From Vishniacozyma victoriae (Eukaryota; Basidiomycota; Tremellomycetes; Tremellales; Bulleribasidiaceae), in NCBI GenBank assembly GCA_017654735.1, contig JADPYG010000091.1:310001-374000 (forward strand): a stretch of 64,000 nt of DNA, written 5' to 3'. Made by a program: the position numbers and the translations under genes. The stretch's first letter is position 1; the number at the start of each line of letters is the position of its first letter. Under the pieces are notes generated by a model. It searched no databases, was not told where the DNA came from, and saw only the letters and a program-made list of their open reading frames with translations. Positions 1 through 11,826 of the stretch are shown in pieces.

Positions 1-1
1 A

Positions 2-175
2 GAAGAAGAAGAGGAAGAATGGGAGATGAATGATCGAAAAACCAGCGGTGGGGATGATTTGGAAGAAGTTAAAACTCCTACTACTGCTACTAGCTCTCAT
101 CATTATAGTGAAGAGGGGACGGGGAGTACTGTTCATTTGAATGAGGTTAATGTTTTGGATAAAGGGAGGATTTAG
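2..175 (+). CDS. C-terminal end of an unknown protein (truncated by the window edge)
   Basis: The frame starting at base 2 is open until a TAG at 173-175. It encodes about 57 residues beginning with a run of glutamates, then an acidic Ser/Thr-rich tail ending in DKGRI. The first exons lie outside the window, so no function can be given. The acidic, low-complexity tail suggests a disordered C-terminus. The next gene is convergent, leaving about 200 bp for both 3' ends. Confidence 0.5.
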   Translation, partial: EEEEEEWEMNDRKTSGGDDLEEVKTPTTATSSHHYSEEGTGSTVHLNEVNVLDKGRI

Positions 176-371
176 GCCGACAGGCCGACAGGCGAGAGCG
201 AAGGTGATTGCCAAGTGAAGGATAGGAGAGGGACGGAGGATGTGAGAATGAAGAATCGCCGAATTAGTCATGTTCTGTTCCGTTTTTGGGTCAGGGAGCT
301 ACGTGTATTATAGATTGTTCTGATATTGGAGTATGCAAGGAATATACAAATCAAATCTACGCGCACAGCAT

Positions 372-2506
372 TCAAAGCCTCCGGCTCCTCTCCCTACCCC
401 TCTCCTCCTCTTCCTCCTTATGTCTACTCCCACCTCCACCTCCATCTCCACCCTCTCTAGTAGCAAGCAAGACCTGAGCCTCCCTATCCCCTTTCGCAAG
501 TACCTCGAAATCCTCATCACTAAGCCCACAACTACAATTCCTCCTCCCTACCTCTCCAGCTGGGAAAAGAGATTCGGCACATAGACGACATACACCTTCT
601 TTATTACCTACTAACTTCTTATCCATGTCGTGTCGAACGTGTGTGGGGATTGTGGCTGGGCAGGAGGTGCAGACTTTGTCTTCGATTCTGGTGTGACAGA
701 GTGGACAGGGGGTGTTGGGGGACGCGTATTTGTCCATTGGATGTGTTGGGTCTGGGGTCAATTTGAAGTATCTGAATTCTACCTTGACAGAGTGATTGAA
801 AGGCACGGTGAAGGGGTTTGCGGGGATGGTTTTGAAGTAGCTGGGGTCGGAGATGGAGTATTGGAGGGCAAGGTGGAGAGAGAGAGAACTTACAAGCTGG
901 TAAACTGAATACCTGCGGTAGGATGGGGCAGGCGGGGAGTACAACCCCCCTAACGATCCTCAACCTCCTCTGGTCCCCCGGTCCTTTAATATTCTGTCCA
1001 AAAGCATCCTCGCCCCATATACTAAAAACAACCTCAACGCCCAACTGATGAGTAACCCTCAAGGGGGTAATCAATCCTTCACAAGTAGAAGGCCTGGCTT
1101 CTCTATCTCTAGGCATCCTTCCTTTCCCTTCATAACCCCATATTTTCTCATCATGCCCATGTGCTATGGTACCTCGGAAGAGGGATTTGTATTCTTTTGG
1201 AGGGCGATGTAAATCTGGATTTGGCCTTTTACCGATCTTTAGGATTGGGAAGATGTGATGTGTTTCTTTTGGGGTACTGCTGGGATGCCGGGGGGAGGTG
1301 ATGTGGATCGTTTGAATTAGGTTTATACGGTATTCGAATATCGTACATGTCGGTGGAAGGTTGTTGAATTTGAAAGAACATGAGAGCAGGGAGCCGACTG
1401 TCCACTGTACATCAGCTTCATCGTCCTTTTTCTCAATGAATGAAGCCAAGATGAGGAGAGCACACAGAAAGAGTACTCACGACAGGAGCCCTAAACATCA
1501 ATTCATATCCCCCCAATCCAGGCGCGTCACCCACACTTCTCTCTTCTAATGAATTAATCCCCCCAGTTGGATGGGGATTATAACAAAGCTTAACTGCCCT
1601 GACAACTTTGAATGTACCCTCCAACCACGTCCCATCATGCTCATCATGTATCTCATGATGTGGGTGGGAAACATCATATTCAGATTGATCATATGTCGGC
1701 ACAGGGGGCAGGGTATTGACTTGTTGTATCAAAGATATACTAGGTGGTTCAGACATAGTAGCAGATGACAAAAACGAGTTCTCGCCTCTAGCTGGTGATT
1801 GCGCTCGAGATGCTGGGCGAGTGGAGTTGGGGGAAATGTGCCTTGATGCCGCTGGGGATTGATGTCGTGATTTTGATTTTGAGCGTTTACCACCTGCAGG
1901 AGATTGTGCGCGGTGGAAGAATGAGAAATGTGACGAGGGGATTCCTTCAATTTCAGCATAGAGGTCATGTCGGATCGTTCCTTCGGGGTGCCAGTCGTGG
2001 GTTGCTAGTGTCTGTGGTAATTCGAATGTGAATTCATATCTAGCATCAGTCTTCTCCTCCTTGTACTCAAATTCAAGAGAGGCGTAAAGATATACAGAGT
2101 GTTCTCTCCCGCGATACAGAATGCCCTGCCTGGCGAAAGGGGTAGTTAGGACTCACTTAGTAACACCCTCCTCTAACCATATCCCCTCCCCATTCCCCGC
2201 TTGATGTACACTATCCCTCTCAAAAATAACATCCTCCTCCCATTTCTCACCCATAAACAACCTACAACAAGTCTTTAAACCAACTTTAATACTCCTACAC
2301 CTCTTTCTATTTCCAGAAGGTACATTTATTTCCAATTCCCCCCTCAATGTGTTGGACGTCGAGGATTCAGCCCATGAGCTTGATGCTGTTGATTGGGAGG
2401 GACGTGTAAGGTAGAGGACACCGTATGCTGGGACATGGAGTGTTAAGGTTGGTGTTGGGGATGGATGGGCGATGAAGGATGGAGTCAAGAGTCGGAGGAC
2501 GGACAT
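372..2506 (-). CDS. Arrestin-like protein with a C-terminal Cys-rich domain
   Basis: The spliced product begins MSVLRLLTPSFIAHPSPT. Exon 1 (2157-2506) gives an arrestin N-domain beta-sandwich pattern. Exon 2 continues it with the typical stretch YEFTFELPQTLATHDWHPEG, followed by a Ser/Pro/Arg-rich insert and then an arrestin-C-like part beginning WTVGSLLSCSFKFNN near 1420. Downstream, after an intron near 840-890, a Cys-rich module contains CPLC, CTSC, CRLC and CSC. The protein ends in a Gly-rich and Glu/Arg-rich tail. Arrestin-related proteins act as adaptors, often for ubiquitin-dependent endocytosis of transporters. The Cys module might bind zinc; that is inference. No PPxY motif was seen in the parts read. 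Intron borders near 840-950 and 1375-1440 are the least certain. Confidence 0.72.
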
Positions 2507-2814
2507 TGTTCTTTCTGGGTCGAGGTGGATAAGATGGCAGAGGGGTGAAGACTAAGACTACATATATATTATTGAGTCTGATCAATCGACTCGGATCATT
2601 CGAATCACTCTTGCGAATGCAGTCAATAATGTTGCGAATGGTCTATATATTGTTGCGAATATAAGTTATAGATATTGCGAATGAATCGAGTAGTATTCAG
2701 GCACAACAGTAATTCGGAGATAGCCGCAAAGCCGTCTTCTGCCGGTCGACTCATGCTCGGCCGAATTATTCATTATATGCTCTGGAGGACATGCATAGTA
2801 GAGGAGAGTAGTAT

Positions 2815-4153
2815 CTAATGGGCTCGCTTACTGCCTTTATCCTGTTCTGCCAATTGCCTAGCTTTCGCTCTTGGATCAATCACCTATTCATCAGTTCATC
2901 CTTCCTGAGACGTATCGTAAAAGAACAATGGCACGACTTACCGAGTACTCATCCTCTGCCCTTCTCGTCAATTCCTTTTCATCCACATCAAACTTTAAAC
3001 GATGTTTCATCCAGTCAACATCATCATCAACTTCCAATCCTTCTTCCACTCCTTCTCCTTCATCATCTCGAATACCTTTACCCCCATCATCAGCCGTCAC
3101 GCGCTTACTAAAAGCCCCTAATTCCGCCAATAAATCCTCTTCCTCCCTCTTATTCTTTTTATTTCCCTTAGCAGCCCTCCCCCGCCCTTTGGAGTACTTT
3201 GATAATTCCTGTTCAAGGTATGAAGGACCTTTACGGCGTTTATGACGTGAATCTGAATCCGAGTCGGAATCTGAATCGTTTCCTTGAGATTTCTTGAGGG
3301 CGCGTAAATCATCTTGCATTTTCTTTATAGATGCTGCGCGGGATTCACTCATTGTCAGCTCGGCCTGGGGGAGGTTTAGTGGAAGCTTACCTATCGGCCG
3401 CCTGATCACGGAGATGTTTTGCTCGAATGTCTTTGAGGTCTACTGCTGTTTTCTACATATCAGTCTCTGCTCACTGGTAGATAAGGTGGGAGGACTGACC
3501 TTTTCTTTCTTCTCCCCTGTACTCTTTGTGCTAGGCCCAGCGTCCTCAGCAGCTTCCACATCCTCACTCGCACTAAGTCGGGAATCTTCAACCACTACTC
3601 ATCAGCTCCAACTAGAAAGAGATCATAGAGTAGACGTACGATCCATCCTAGTCAACCCCTTTCTTTTCCTCTCTTGCTCTTTCGATGGACCAGCTTCAGA
3701 TCCTTCCTCAGCTTCCCCAAATGATAGAAGACCAGTGTTCCTGTTATTAGCGCTCTTCTGTAGTACCCGTCTCTATTTCCTCATTTCCCACTTCTCCCAG
3801 ACCGACGTGAGGCGAGAAAAAATCTCGAGAGTAGGGTAAAGAGGGAAAAGAAAGAGACAAACCCACTTTTTAGCTTTAGACCTCTTATCCCTCTTTTCCA
3901 TCTCTACCTTAGCTTCTAATTTAGCTTTCATCTGTTCCCTCTTTTCAGCAGCCGTGATACGTGGTACGATATCATCGAATGGATTTTCGACTATTCTGAT
4001 TGTTTTGATCTTAGGTGGGCTATTCGTTAGCCCCATTATATCTGCCAAAACTCATGGAGACGATATGATTGAGAAGGGGATACTTACTTCACCGGACGTT
4101 CATTTTCATCTACATCCAATTGGGTTAGATCCATTAAATCTATCATCAGCCTT

Positions 4154-4184
<31 letters not shown>

Positions 4185-5105
4185 TTCTTCTTATCGTTCT
4201 TCATGTCCCTCCCTCCCTTCTCTATGCGTTCTCTTTCTCGCATATACATTCCATCCATCTCTAATCAATCTGATGGAAAAGAGGACATACTGTAAATAGT
4301 ATTCCCGACGACTTTCCCAAACATTGTATGTTTATTCGTCAATTCATCTGCTTTATCCAAGGTAAAGAAGAATTGAGAGGTATTTGTATTTCTCTTGCCG
4401 GAATTTGCCATGCCCACAAGACCTCGTCTGTAGGTTAGCTCCTTCTTCTTTCTCCTGAATCTCTCCCCTTCCACCGACGTGCTTGTGCTTGTTCCTCGTT
4501 TCCTTGAATTCCGTATCACGCCTCATCCTGTTCTCCGCCAGACAACCATCTACGCTGCCATAATTCCATCACATCCCGCTATGAACCTCTCGGCTCTTGA
4601 CCATTCCCCCATTCGATGCGCTCAGCCTTGGAAGGACATACCGGTTGAACCTCAACCTCCCATGTTTCTCATCCGCAAATGGTTCCCCATAGAAACTCTC
4701 TCCTCCAAGACCTGTTCCTGTTGGATCTCCCGTTTGGACAATGAAATCCGGTACGAGCCTGTGGAAAATGACTCCATCGTAATATCCTATCATCAGCCAT
4801 CGTTCCACTCGCATATCCTCCGTTAATCCTCCTGCCGGTCGCTAGGTGAGACAAGAATCGGTACTGTGGAGAAGAGAACAGAGATAGACTCACCCTCCAT
4901 GGACAACGCTATGAAATTCCTTACTGTCTTTGGACATTCCCTACCCCATAATTCAATTTCAATCTCCCCCGCTGTAGTTACCACGATAACTTTAGCATTC
5001 GTAGCGGGCTATCATCAGTTGTTTCCTTGTATAAAGTAAATGATGTACTTCTGTAACATATCTATCATCAGCTCTACCAGTATACTAGACTTACAGATTA
5101 CTCAT
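2815..5105 (-). CDS. CWC27: Spliceosome-associated cyclophilin CWC27
   Basis: This is a peptidyl-prolyl isomerase-fold protein of the spliceosome. The N-terminus reads MSNLYVTEPATNAKV, as in the family, but only when a 13-nt exon (5049-5061) is spliced between two introns. The cyclophilin core follows: GEIEIELWGRECPKTVRNF, then FHRLVPDFIVQTGDPTGTG, then NTNTSQFFFTLD. After it come the CWC27-specific NPFDDIVPR segment, a Lys/Glu-rich coiled region, and the C-terminal WMKHRLKFD stretch ending GSKRAH. The intron at 4140-4290 holds a long GAA/AAG run. Its start (5105) faces VPS74, whose ATG is at 5281, so the two probably share a short divergent promoter of about 175 bp. Confidence 0.9.
4151..4192. 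repeat. CTT/AAG trinucleotide microsatellite inside a CWC27 intron
   Basis: There are about 14 near-perfect CTT units (AAG on the coding strand), broken once by TTA. On the transcript the purine run abuts the branch-site sequence GCTGATGATAG that ends the intron, where a pyrimidine tract is usual. Reading it as coding was rejected because splicing at 4140-4290 restores the frame (IY-N-LMDLTQLDVDENERP). Confidence 0.85.
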
Positions 5106-5280
5106 CCTGCCTATAACCTATAGTATAATACCTATGCCATACAGTTGATTCAATCACCCACTTAGTGTGCCACAATCAACTCAAACCGGCAATATTTAAC
5201 GCGTCACTCTACTCACTCTACTCCTTATCCTGTGCACCATTCACATACTTATTATACCTATACAACTAATACATACAACA

Positions 5281-6838
5281 ATGGGAGAAGGTTTAACAAG
5301 AAGAAGAGCAGGAGCAGGTGGATCACCAACGACAACTCAATCAGAACAAATCCCTTCTTCCTCCTCGAACCACAATTCATCCCCTTCCTCTGGGAATGGG
5401 AACAAGAGTGTACCTACCCCATCAGCATCCGGGACTGGGGGACGTGTAGCATACGATCCGAGAGATTTCCAGGATGATGCGGAAAGTAATAAAATGCCTA
5501 GATTGACTTTGATGGAGGAGGTTCTGTTACTAGGGTTGAAGGACAAGGCGGTACGTCAACAACAACCTCTATCCCTGTCATCATTCTCACTAGTCATATC
5601 TCTCAACCCATCACCCTCTTCAGCTCATCGACCCGGCTGCGCCGAACTGACTCGCTGACTCGTAGGGCTACCTATCATTCTGGAACGACAACATTTCCTA
5701 CGCTCTTCGAGGATGTATCCTAATAGAACTCGCACTACGTAGACGAATCGCAATGGTTCGAGATCCATCACGAAGGAGACTAGCTTTGGCGGATAGGTTG
5801 ATTGAGGTTATTGATGAGAGACAAACGGGAGAGACGTTATTGGATGAAGCGTTGAAGATGATGAAGAGTAGTGAGAAATATGGGACGGGAGCTTGGGTTG
5901 ATTTGATGTCTGGTAAGTCCGCGGCGTCAGGCAGCGATAGCTGCCGCCTCATTGTCCTTCTTCACTCCTCTCATTCTCTCCTATCTCTGTTGCTTTCGCT
6001 CAGTCGCCTATATAACTCGCGCCATCTCTCACCTTCCCCATCTCATTCCACTCCCTGCCCCTCGCCGCTTCGCAGCTCAGCTCGCTAATGACCAGGCGAA
6101 ACATGGAACGTGATGAAAATCGGCTACCAACTCAAACAAGTTCGAGAACGACTAGCAAAAGGTCTAGTCGACAAAGGTATCCTACGTACCGAAAAACGAA
6201 ATTTCCTATTATTCGACATGGCAACCCATCCTATTGCCGATATGAATGCCAAAGAGGATGTGATGAGGCGTACCCTAGCTTTACTTACAGCTAGGACAGC
6301 TGCTGTTCCTACGCAAGCTGTACAGAAGGAAAATGTCAGGTATAGGCATATGAGGGCTGTTGCACTTGTTTGTGCCGGTGAGCCTCTTTTCTGCATTGTT
6401 TCTCAATATCGAAAGATAATAAATATCGAAAGAGAATGGGAGCTGATGATAGCCTACGCATCTAGTGTACTTGAAAACGCATTACAACGATTATCTTACG
6501 ATTCCCGCGAAGCAGCCTTTGCTAGATGTGACGATATCCTAGCGGAATTTTCAACATGGCCCTTTGGACTCGGGACATCCGATTCAGCAGGTCCAGTAAC
6601 TATAGGTGGAGGAGCTAGGAAGAGGGAAGGTGGTTCAGGAGGAGTAGGAAGGGATAGCGTTCAAGAATTAGTGAGGGAGGTTAGGAAGGAAATGTCTACT
6701 GGTGCTCCTGCTGGTCCTGGGGCTGGTGGGCAGGAGGAACAGGAAGAATTGTGTTTCGAAGTTGTGGCTACTGTATTGGAGATCTTCGGACGGATGGATA
6801 GTTTGGTAAGTGGAACAGGGGCCTCTGAGGCGCCGTAG
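5281..6838 (+). CDS. VPS74: Golgi phosphoinositide adaptor VPS74 (GOLPH3 family)
   Basis: This is a GPP34 domain protein. The family binds PI4P on Golgi membranes and COPI coat, and retains glycosyltransferases. The start [14 protein letters not shown] gives an Arg-rich N-terminal cluster like the COPI-binding one, followed by a Ser/Thr/Asn-rich linker. The domain starts at [16 protein letters not shown], continues [20 protein letters not shown], then [19 protein letters not shown] and [20 protein letters not shown], and ends with the helical [11 protein letters not shown] part. Introns are at 5551-5665, 5913-6095 and 6378-6452. The last is 75 nt, keeps frame and has no stop, so retention would insert 25 residues. 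A Gly-rich insert lies near residues 290-330. The first two introns are unusually long and C/T-rich. Confidence 0.93.
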
Positions 6839-6999
6839 GTGCCGAAGAGCGCCCTATATCACATTCTAGGATCAATGCTGATGAGATAGCTTTAGATGGG
6901 ATTATGGATTATGGGAGATAGTAATTGTGCATGGCGTCAGATATGCATTGATCAGGATTGATCTTTCCGAAAAGCAATCTGACTTGCACTACTAACGAC

Positions 7000-8111
7000 T
7001 CATGCCAGCCCAGCCCTGACCATGATGGCCCCGAAGTCATCATAACTCAGCCCTCTCCCCTGTACCTGCGTAGAAAAGAGAGAAACCATTTCCGTGATCT
7101 ATCATCAGTTCCCATCTCTCGTCGAGGTGAATAGCATACCTCATCCTCAGTCCACATTTCACCTAAATCTCGGACCTTCCTCCTCACCTCGTCCCGTCCC
7201 AGGATATGTCCTCCACGTTTATGTTGTTCCTCCTCAGGCTTCATCATTCCCCATAAATCATTAACGACCTCACGTTGTCGAGCATTCAACTTGATTTTCC
7301 CATTATCTTCCAATTCTACCCTCTTCTTTCCCCTCCCCCCACCTCTTCCTTTTCCTTTCTTAGGCACAGGTTCTTCCGGATCTTCATATTCATCCTCAGT
7401 CATCTCTGATAGACTCGACTCATCCCCTCCACCCTTGTAAACATCCTCCTCCTCTTCATCGTCATTAGACCCAACTTCATCAGGACCCATTAAAGCCGCG
7501 CAGACTGCTCTGAAATCTTTCAATTCAACTCCACCACTCATTAATCTATTTTCCTCTTCTTCTTCTTTTGAAGCGTATCGATTCGGTTCTGTCCATCCGG
7601 AAGCTGAAGCTCGGAAGACGGCTAGGACATCTTCGTCAGATGGGAGGTTTAGGGATGAGAGGATTGCTGGGAGTTTCCGGAGGGGTATACGGCGGGGTTC
7701 CCCTTCTTCTGATGCTGGTAGTGGTTCGTCATTGTCGTTTGAGTCTGGCATAAATCCCCCTTCTCCCCCTTCATCCGGCATAAACCCCCCGTCACCTTCA
7801 TCCGAAACAAACCCACCTCCCCCTGCATCATCAGGATCGAATCCTCCAGCATCCATAAATCCCCCTTCTCCTTCTCCATCATCTTCAAATCCACCAGCAT
7901 CAATCGGTGTGATTTTCCTCTTCTTCCTCGGAGGCGCCTTAGCAGGGCGTGTACCAGTAGCTCGATCAAAGACTCGGTCGATCTGACGTTGTTGCCTAGG
8001 TGTTAGGGCTTTGAAATCGGGGTCTATGTCGGTATCTACTGCTTTTGAAGATGATGCGCGGGTTGATCGTCGGGACTATCATTAGCTCTGGCGGGATAGT
8101 GTACTTACCAT
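7000..8111 (-). CDS. Acidic nuclear-type protein with degenerate EF-hand fold (Rad33/centrin-like)
   Basis: The start codon is followed directly by an intron (ATG then GTAAGT, ending TGATAG), so exon 1 contributes only Met. The protein continues SRRSTRASSSKAVDTD, then DFKALTPRQQRQIDRVFDRA, a basic PPRKKRKITP patch that could be a nuclear signal, and repeated GGFxPDE acidic units. The C-terminal half carries LNARQREVVNDLWGMM and, across a last intron, EDEITEMVSLFSTQ ending DFGAIMVRAGLA. The helix-loop-helix spacing resembles centrin/calmodulin lobes, but canonical calcium ligands are missing. Yeast Rad33, a Rad4 partner in nucleotide excision repair, has such a fold; that assignment is inference. 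Confidence 0.6.
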
Positions 8112-8476
8112 CTTATATATGTATGATGAGCAGAGTAGAGCGGCAGGATGATGATGACGACTTGATGGTAATATATTTAACAGTTTATCCGATCTCGTCG
8201 AAAGCACGAACGTACAAGATAAAGAACGTTCCTATTGCTTTACTATGTCGTGGCCGAACCGGAGGCGAATAGAACGAGGAAGGGTGACAGGCTCAAGGAT
8301 ATGCCTGAACCTAATCTTATTGATACCCGCATCCCCAGATTGCATGGGGAAAGAGACGGCAAGACCCGGGTCATACACACAACGACAGAGGGTCGTGTTT
8401 GCTCTATTTTCTCACGCTTGGTCATTTCATCATGTACTCACCCGGCGGCAGCCTACTAACTCTTACTATCATATCA
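8112..8476. promoter_or_regulatory. Divergent intergenic region between the EF-hand-like gene and the unknown gene at 8477
   Basis: This is 365 bp between two outward-facing start codons, so it must hold both promoters. I see no clear TATA box or repeat. Short open frames here run on both strands and look like chance. Confidence 0.4.
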
Positions 8477-9413
8477 ATGTCTTCACTCACTGCTTACGCA
8501 GTCGACGGAACGAAGGAGATGAACGTGGATATCTTACCTTGGCTCCAATCTCAACACTCGATATCGTATGGTGATGGGAGGGGTATGGTACCCATTCACC
8601 CACAAGCTATTTCTCCTTGGTGTGAGTTACTGCCCACTCGAATCATTGAGCTGATAAATAGGGCGAGTCTTCAGCCAGCATTACGAACGTTTCAACAACT
8701 CCCTCGAATACTTCCTACGATCCTCCGAAGTTGATAGGCTTGAATACGCAGAGGTCTTGACTATCGATTTCCAAAATATGACGAGAGCTATCCTGAATCG
8801 GATATATGGAGAAGCCGACGATGAATCCAGTGCATCAGGACGATCAAGATGGGCAATGTCCATGTCGAGATCATCCTCAACATCATCACTACAATACCGA
8901 AATCGATATCAGAACGCATCATCAACTTCAGCGGAATCACCATACTCCTCCCCTATCTACTCTTACTCCTGCCCATCCTCAATCGGTCGAATGACATATA
9001 CCCAGCACCTCCAAGGAATCTCTCTATCCCTAGACGCCCTTTATTTCCTAATTCAAGCCGCACACGATCTAACAGACCTCTCACCCTTCGAAATCAGACA
9101 ACAACGCCTCGATACACTTCAACTCACCCCTCATTCATTGAGATTGGTGGAATTACCAAATCAAATATGTACCACCATATACGCTGTTATTCGCCGCCTG
9201 CTTTCTTGGGACCATAGGTTAATCAGGAAGATGATGGATAGTAGGATGATCATGTTTCAATTGGAAGAACTTGTGGAGTGGGTTGATGAAGATGGAGAAA
9301 AACCGTATTGCAGGTTGGGGGATTGTGTTGACGAATTGAGGAGGATCAGGGAATGGAGGAAAGCGATGATTAAGAGTATATGGGCGACTATCTGGGATTG
9401 GATAGTGTTATGA
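8477..9413 (+). CDS. Conserved-looking protein of unknown function
   Basis: Exon 1 (8477-8621) starts MSSLTAYAVDGTKEMNVDIL. An intron at 8622-8661 (GTGAGT, branch GAGCTGATAAATAG) joins in phase to WRVFSQHYERFNNSLEYFL. The product is about 300 residues. The middle has a Ser/Tyr/Arg-rich low-complexity part (roughly residues 110-175), and the last 130 residues are predicted mostly helical, with WVDEDGEKPYCRLGDCVDEL and a C-terminus of three closely spaced Trp residues. I do not recognise the family. The long uninterrupted exon 2 with biased codon use supports a real gene. Confidence 0.6.
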
Positions 9414-11826
9414 GGCGAAGCAGGGCAAGCGAGACGATCTATCAAGGGGATAGAAAGCTTTCAAAGATACGGGGAGGGATACATCATGATTTCTAGTGTT
9501 GCACGAGCAACGGGGAACGTGTAAATTGGAGGTTAGACTAATATAGATACAACTCAATCGATCAAATGATGCATACTGCTATTAGAGTGCGGATAGGACG
9601 CCTTGACAAGCTTTGCTGATAGATCGCAGAAGTAAAAGATATCAGTTTTCGTCAAATCGAAAATAACCCAAACCAAAAAGCTCGAAAAAGCTATGCGAGC
9701 TCAGACATCTCGCTCGCTCGCTTGTGCGATTGAGCTATCTACTTCGAGCTGGGCCTCAACTTCGATGTCGACTGAGCCAGAGGATTCTCCAACGGAAATG
9801 GATTTACCAACGAAAGTATCGGAACTGATGATCGAAAACTGAAATTACCAGTATAAACTTAAAACCCCATTTCCGCTCAAATCACGCTACACCGATGCCA
9901 TATGATGTAGAGACACGGGTTCTTTCCACTTTGATATGTGACTTGGATATAGAGCAGCTCAGAAGGTTGGGATTACTCGGTACGGAACCGTTGAGGATAA
10001 AGGAGGAAAGTCAGGATAGGCAGCCAGCTTCATCGGGGCTGGGTGGCGGTAGCCACAATATTTCTCCGGGGGCTACTTATCTCAGTAAGTCTTCATTTGA
10101 GAGTAAATTACATCATATATCCTTCGAGATTGTTTTGAAAGCTGATATCCAGGTGATATCTGACCTCATACTAAAAATGTTGATGATTTACAAATTCACG
10201 ACTACATACCTCCCGCAACAATCTCGAGTCCAGTCTTGATAGCCAGGTAGAGGACTACCCAGCCAGTAAGTACAGCTCGTTCGGGGCAATATTACATTAC
10301 CTCACCATCCGCTCGGCAAATCATAAGTCTGCCTCCAAACCTTCAAGTCGGCAAGACTCCAAAGACTTCTACATGGACTATGTACGCCAAATCAAAGAAA
10401 GTGTCTAGAGAGGATAGCAGCCATAATCGATTCATTTGATTTGGGTGTTGAAGCTCGTCAGGATTTCGTGAATCGGTACATGGGTATTGATATAAGTTTC
10501 TACTATTCTCGATATACTGGTTGTTAGGAGTACTTTGCATCAGGAGGTTGACCTGCTAGCGTAAACGCTCATGAGAAGAGACTTAGAAGGTTGTGGGCCG
10601 ACATGCATTGCCTTTTGTGAGGGAACGAGCCGGATCACACATCCGACTTCCGGAAATACGCTCTAAGCTCTAATGAGGGGCAACTCACGATCAAGGGGGG
10701 AGATCCGTGCCCTCTCACTTAGCGCGGGCCACGGCACTTCGCTTCCTCCGTCATTCTTCTTCTCTTCCTTCCTCTTTGCCCCTACCTCCACACCTGATAC
10801 CAAACGAAGAGACCAACATAGCGACCGAATTTTTCAGGGCGCTACTCACCGATACTATCTCAACAATGACCACAGCAGAGCTGAGGAATATCATCATATG
10901 CACGCGTGATAAGGATTTAGAAGCTGTAGGAGCGGAAGTATTGGCAGAGAAGTGCAAAAAGGTGCAGTGGCCCCACCCACGGTTATACTAACGGTCGAGC
11001 AGGCGGAATCGACACGGACAATGAATCAGCAACAGCAAGCCAGTCGCAAACTGCGAAGACCGAAAAGAAGGAAGCAGAGGCGTCTGGTCGTTCCTGTTGG
11101 TACCTACAGCAACGTTATAACAGACAGAGACAACTTTCGTTGACTGTAATCCGTCCAGACGATCTCGACCCTCTGTAAGGTCTCTAGACAGTGCCCAGTC
11201 TCCGGGATGAACAGCTCTAAATCGCCTTGAGCGAGGTGAGAAGTATTTTCATGTTGTCTCTGAGAGGTCGTGAGTATAGTTGATGGAATTCCCTAAGGTG
11301 AATCCAGTATCAAGCTATAGTGTTAAACAATTAGGCTTTTGGGTTTCATTATCTGACAAAGAATGCTGATCCCCTGCCATGTGTTTTAGGGGTAATATAT
11401 GAAAGGTTTAATCTCTTTATTCTGTCCCGGGCGCTATCCGATTCGAGTCGAGAACGCTAGAAGCTACATATAGGTGGACAAGGGTACATATCGGGTCATA
11501 TCAAATTCGTCGACTGTTCTATCTGCACCTACGTCTTCCGACCTTGCGACCTCGGACAGGTGGCCGTGAGGGCGCAGGATCTGATGAGGTCGGAGTCAGA
11601 AGTCTGAAGAATCGATCAATGGATAATGTGTTGTGGTGTCGCTGTGTCCTCTCTGACGCCGATGCGACTACTGTCGACCAGGACTGATCGACAGACGTCG
11701 ATCGATGTGAATCGTTGTGGCTTTGATCACCGGGCGGCGATCTGACCGTTGTATCAACCTATCGAGGGTACCGAAGTCAGAACTACCTTGTGTCGGGAAG
11801 GCTGGTCCATTGTTATCGATAGTCTT
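9414..11826. other. Gene-poor 2.4 kb stretch with weak coding signal
   Basis: No strong gene is seen. At 9895 an ATG opens MPYDVETRVLSTLICDLDIE, followed by a plausible donor at 10083 (GTAAGT). At 10866 another ATG opens MTTAELRNIIICTRDKDLEA and may splice into a frame ending IRPDDLDPL near 11174, but the phases do not match cleanly. A short CTCGCTCGCTCGCT run lies near 9707. The stretch may hold decayed genes, a noncoding RNA, or the promoter and 3' ends of the neighbours. Confidence 0.3.

Noticed and set aside
619..1449. 276-codon frame taken as one uninterrupted exon of the arrestin gene
   Set aside because: Only the central part (about 950-1390) fits the arrestin C-domain; the ends overlap exons in other frames joined by introns.
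4150..4220. Plus-strand frame with a poly-Phe run (3954-4295)
   Set aside because: It is the antisense reading of the intronic AAG repeat in CWC27 and has no homology.
10671..10991. Plus-strand frames RATALRFLRHSSSLPSS and similar
   Set aside because: No ATG start, low complexity, and no consistent continuation.
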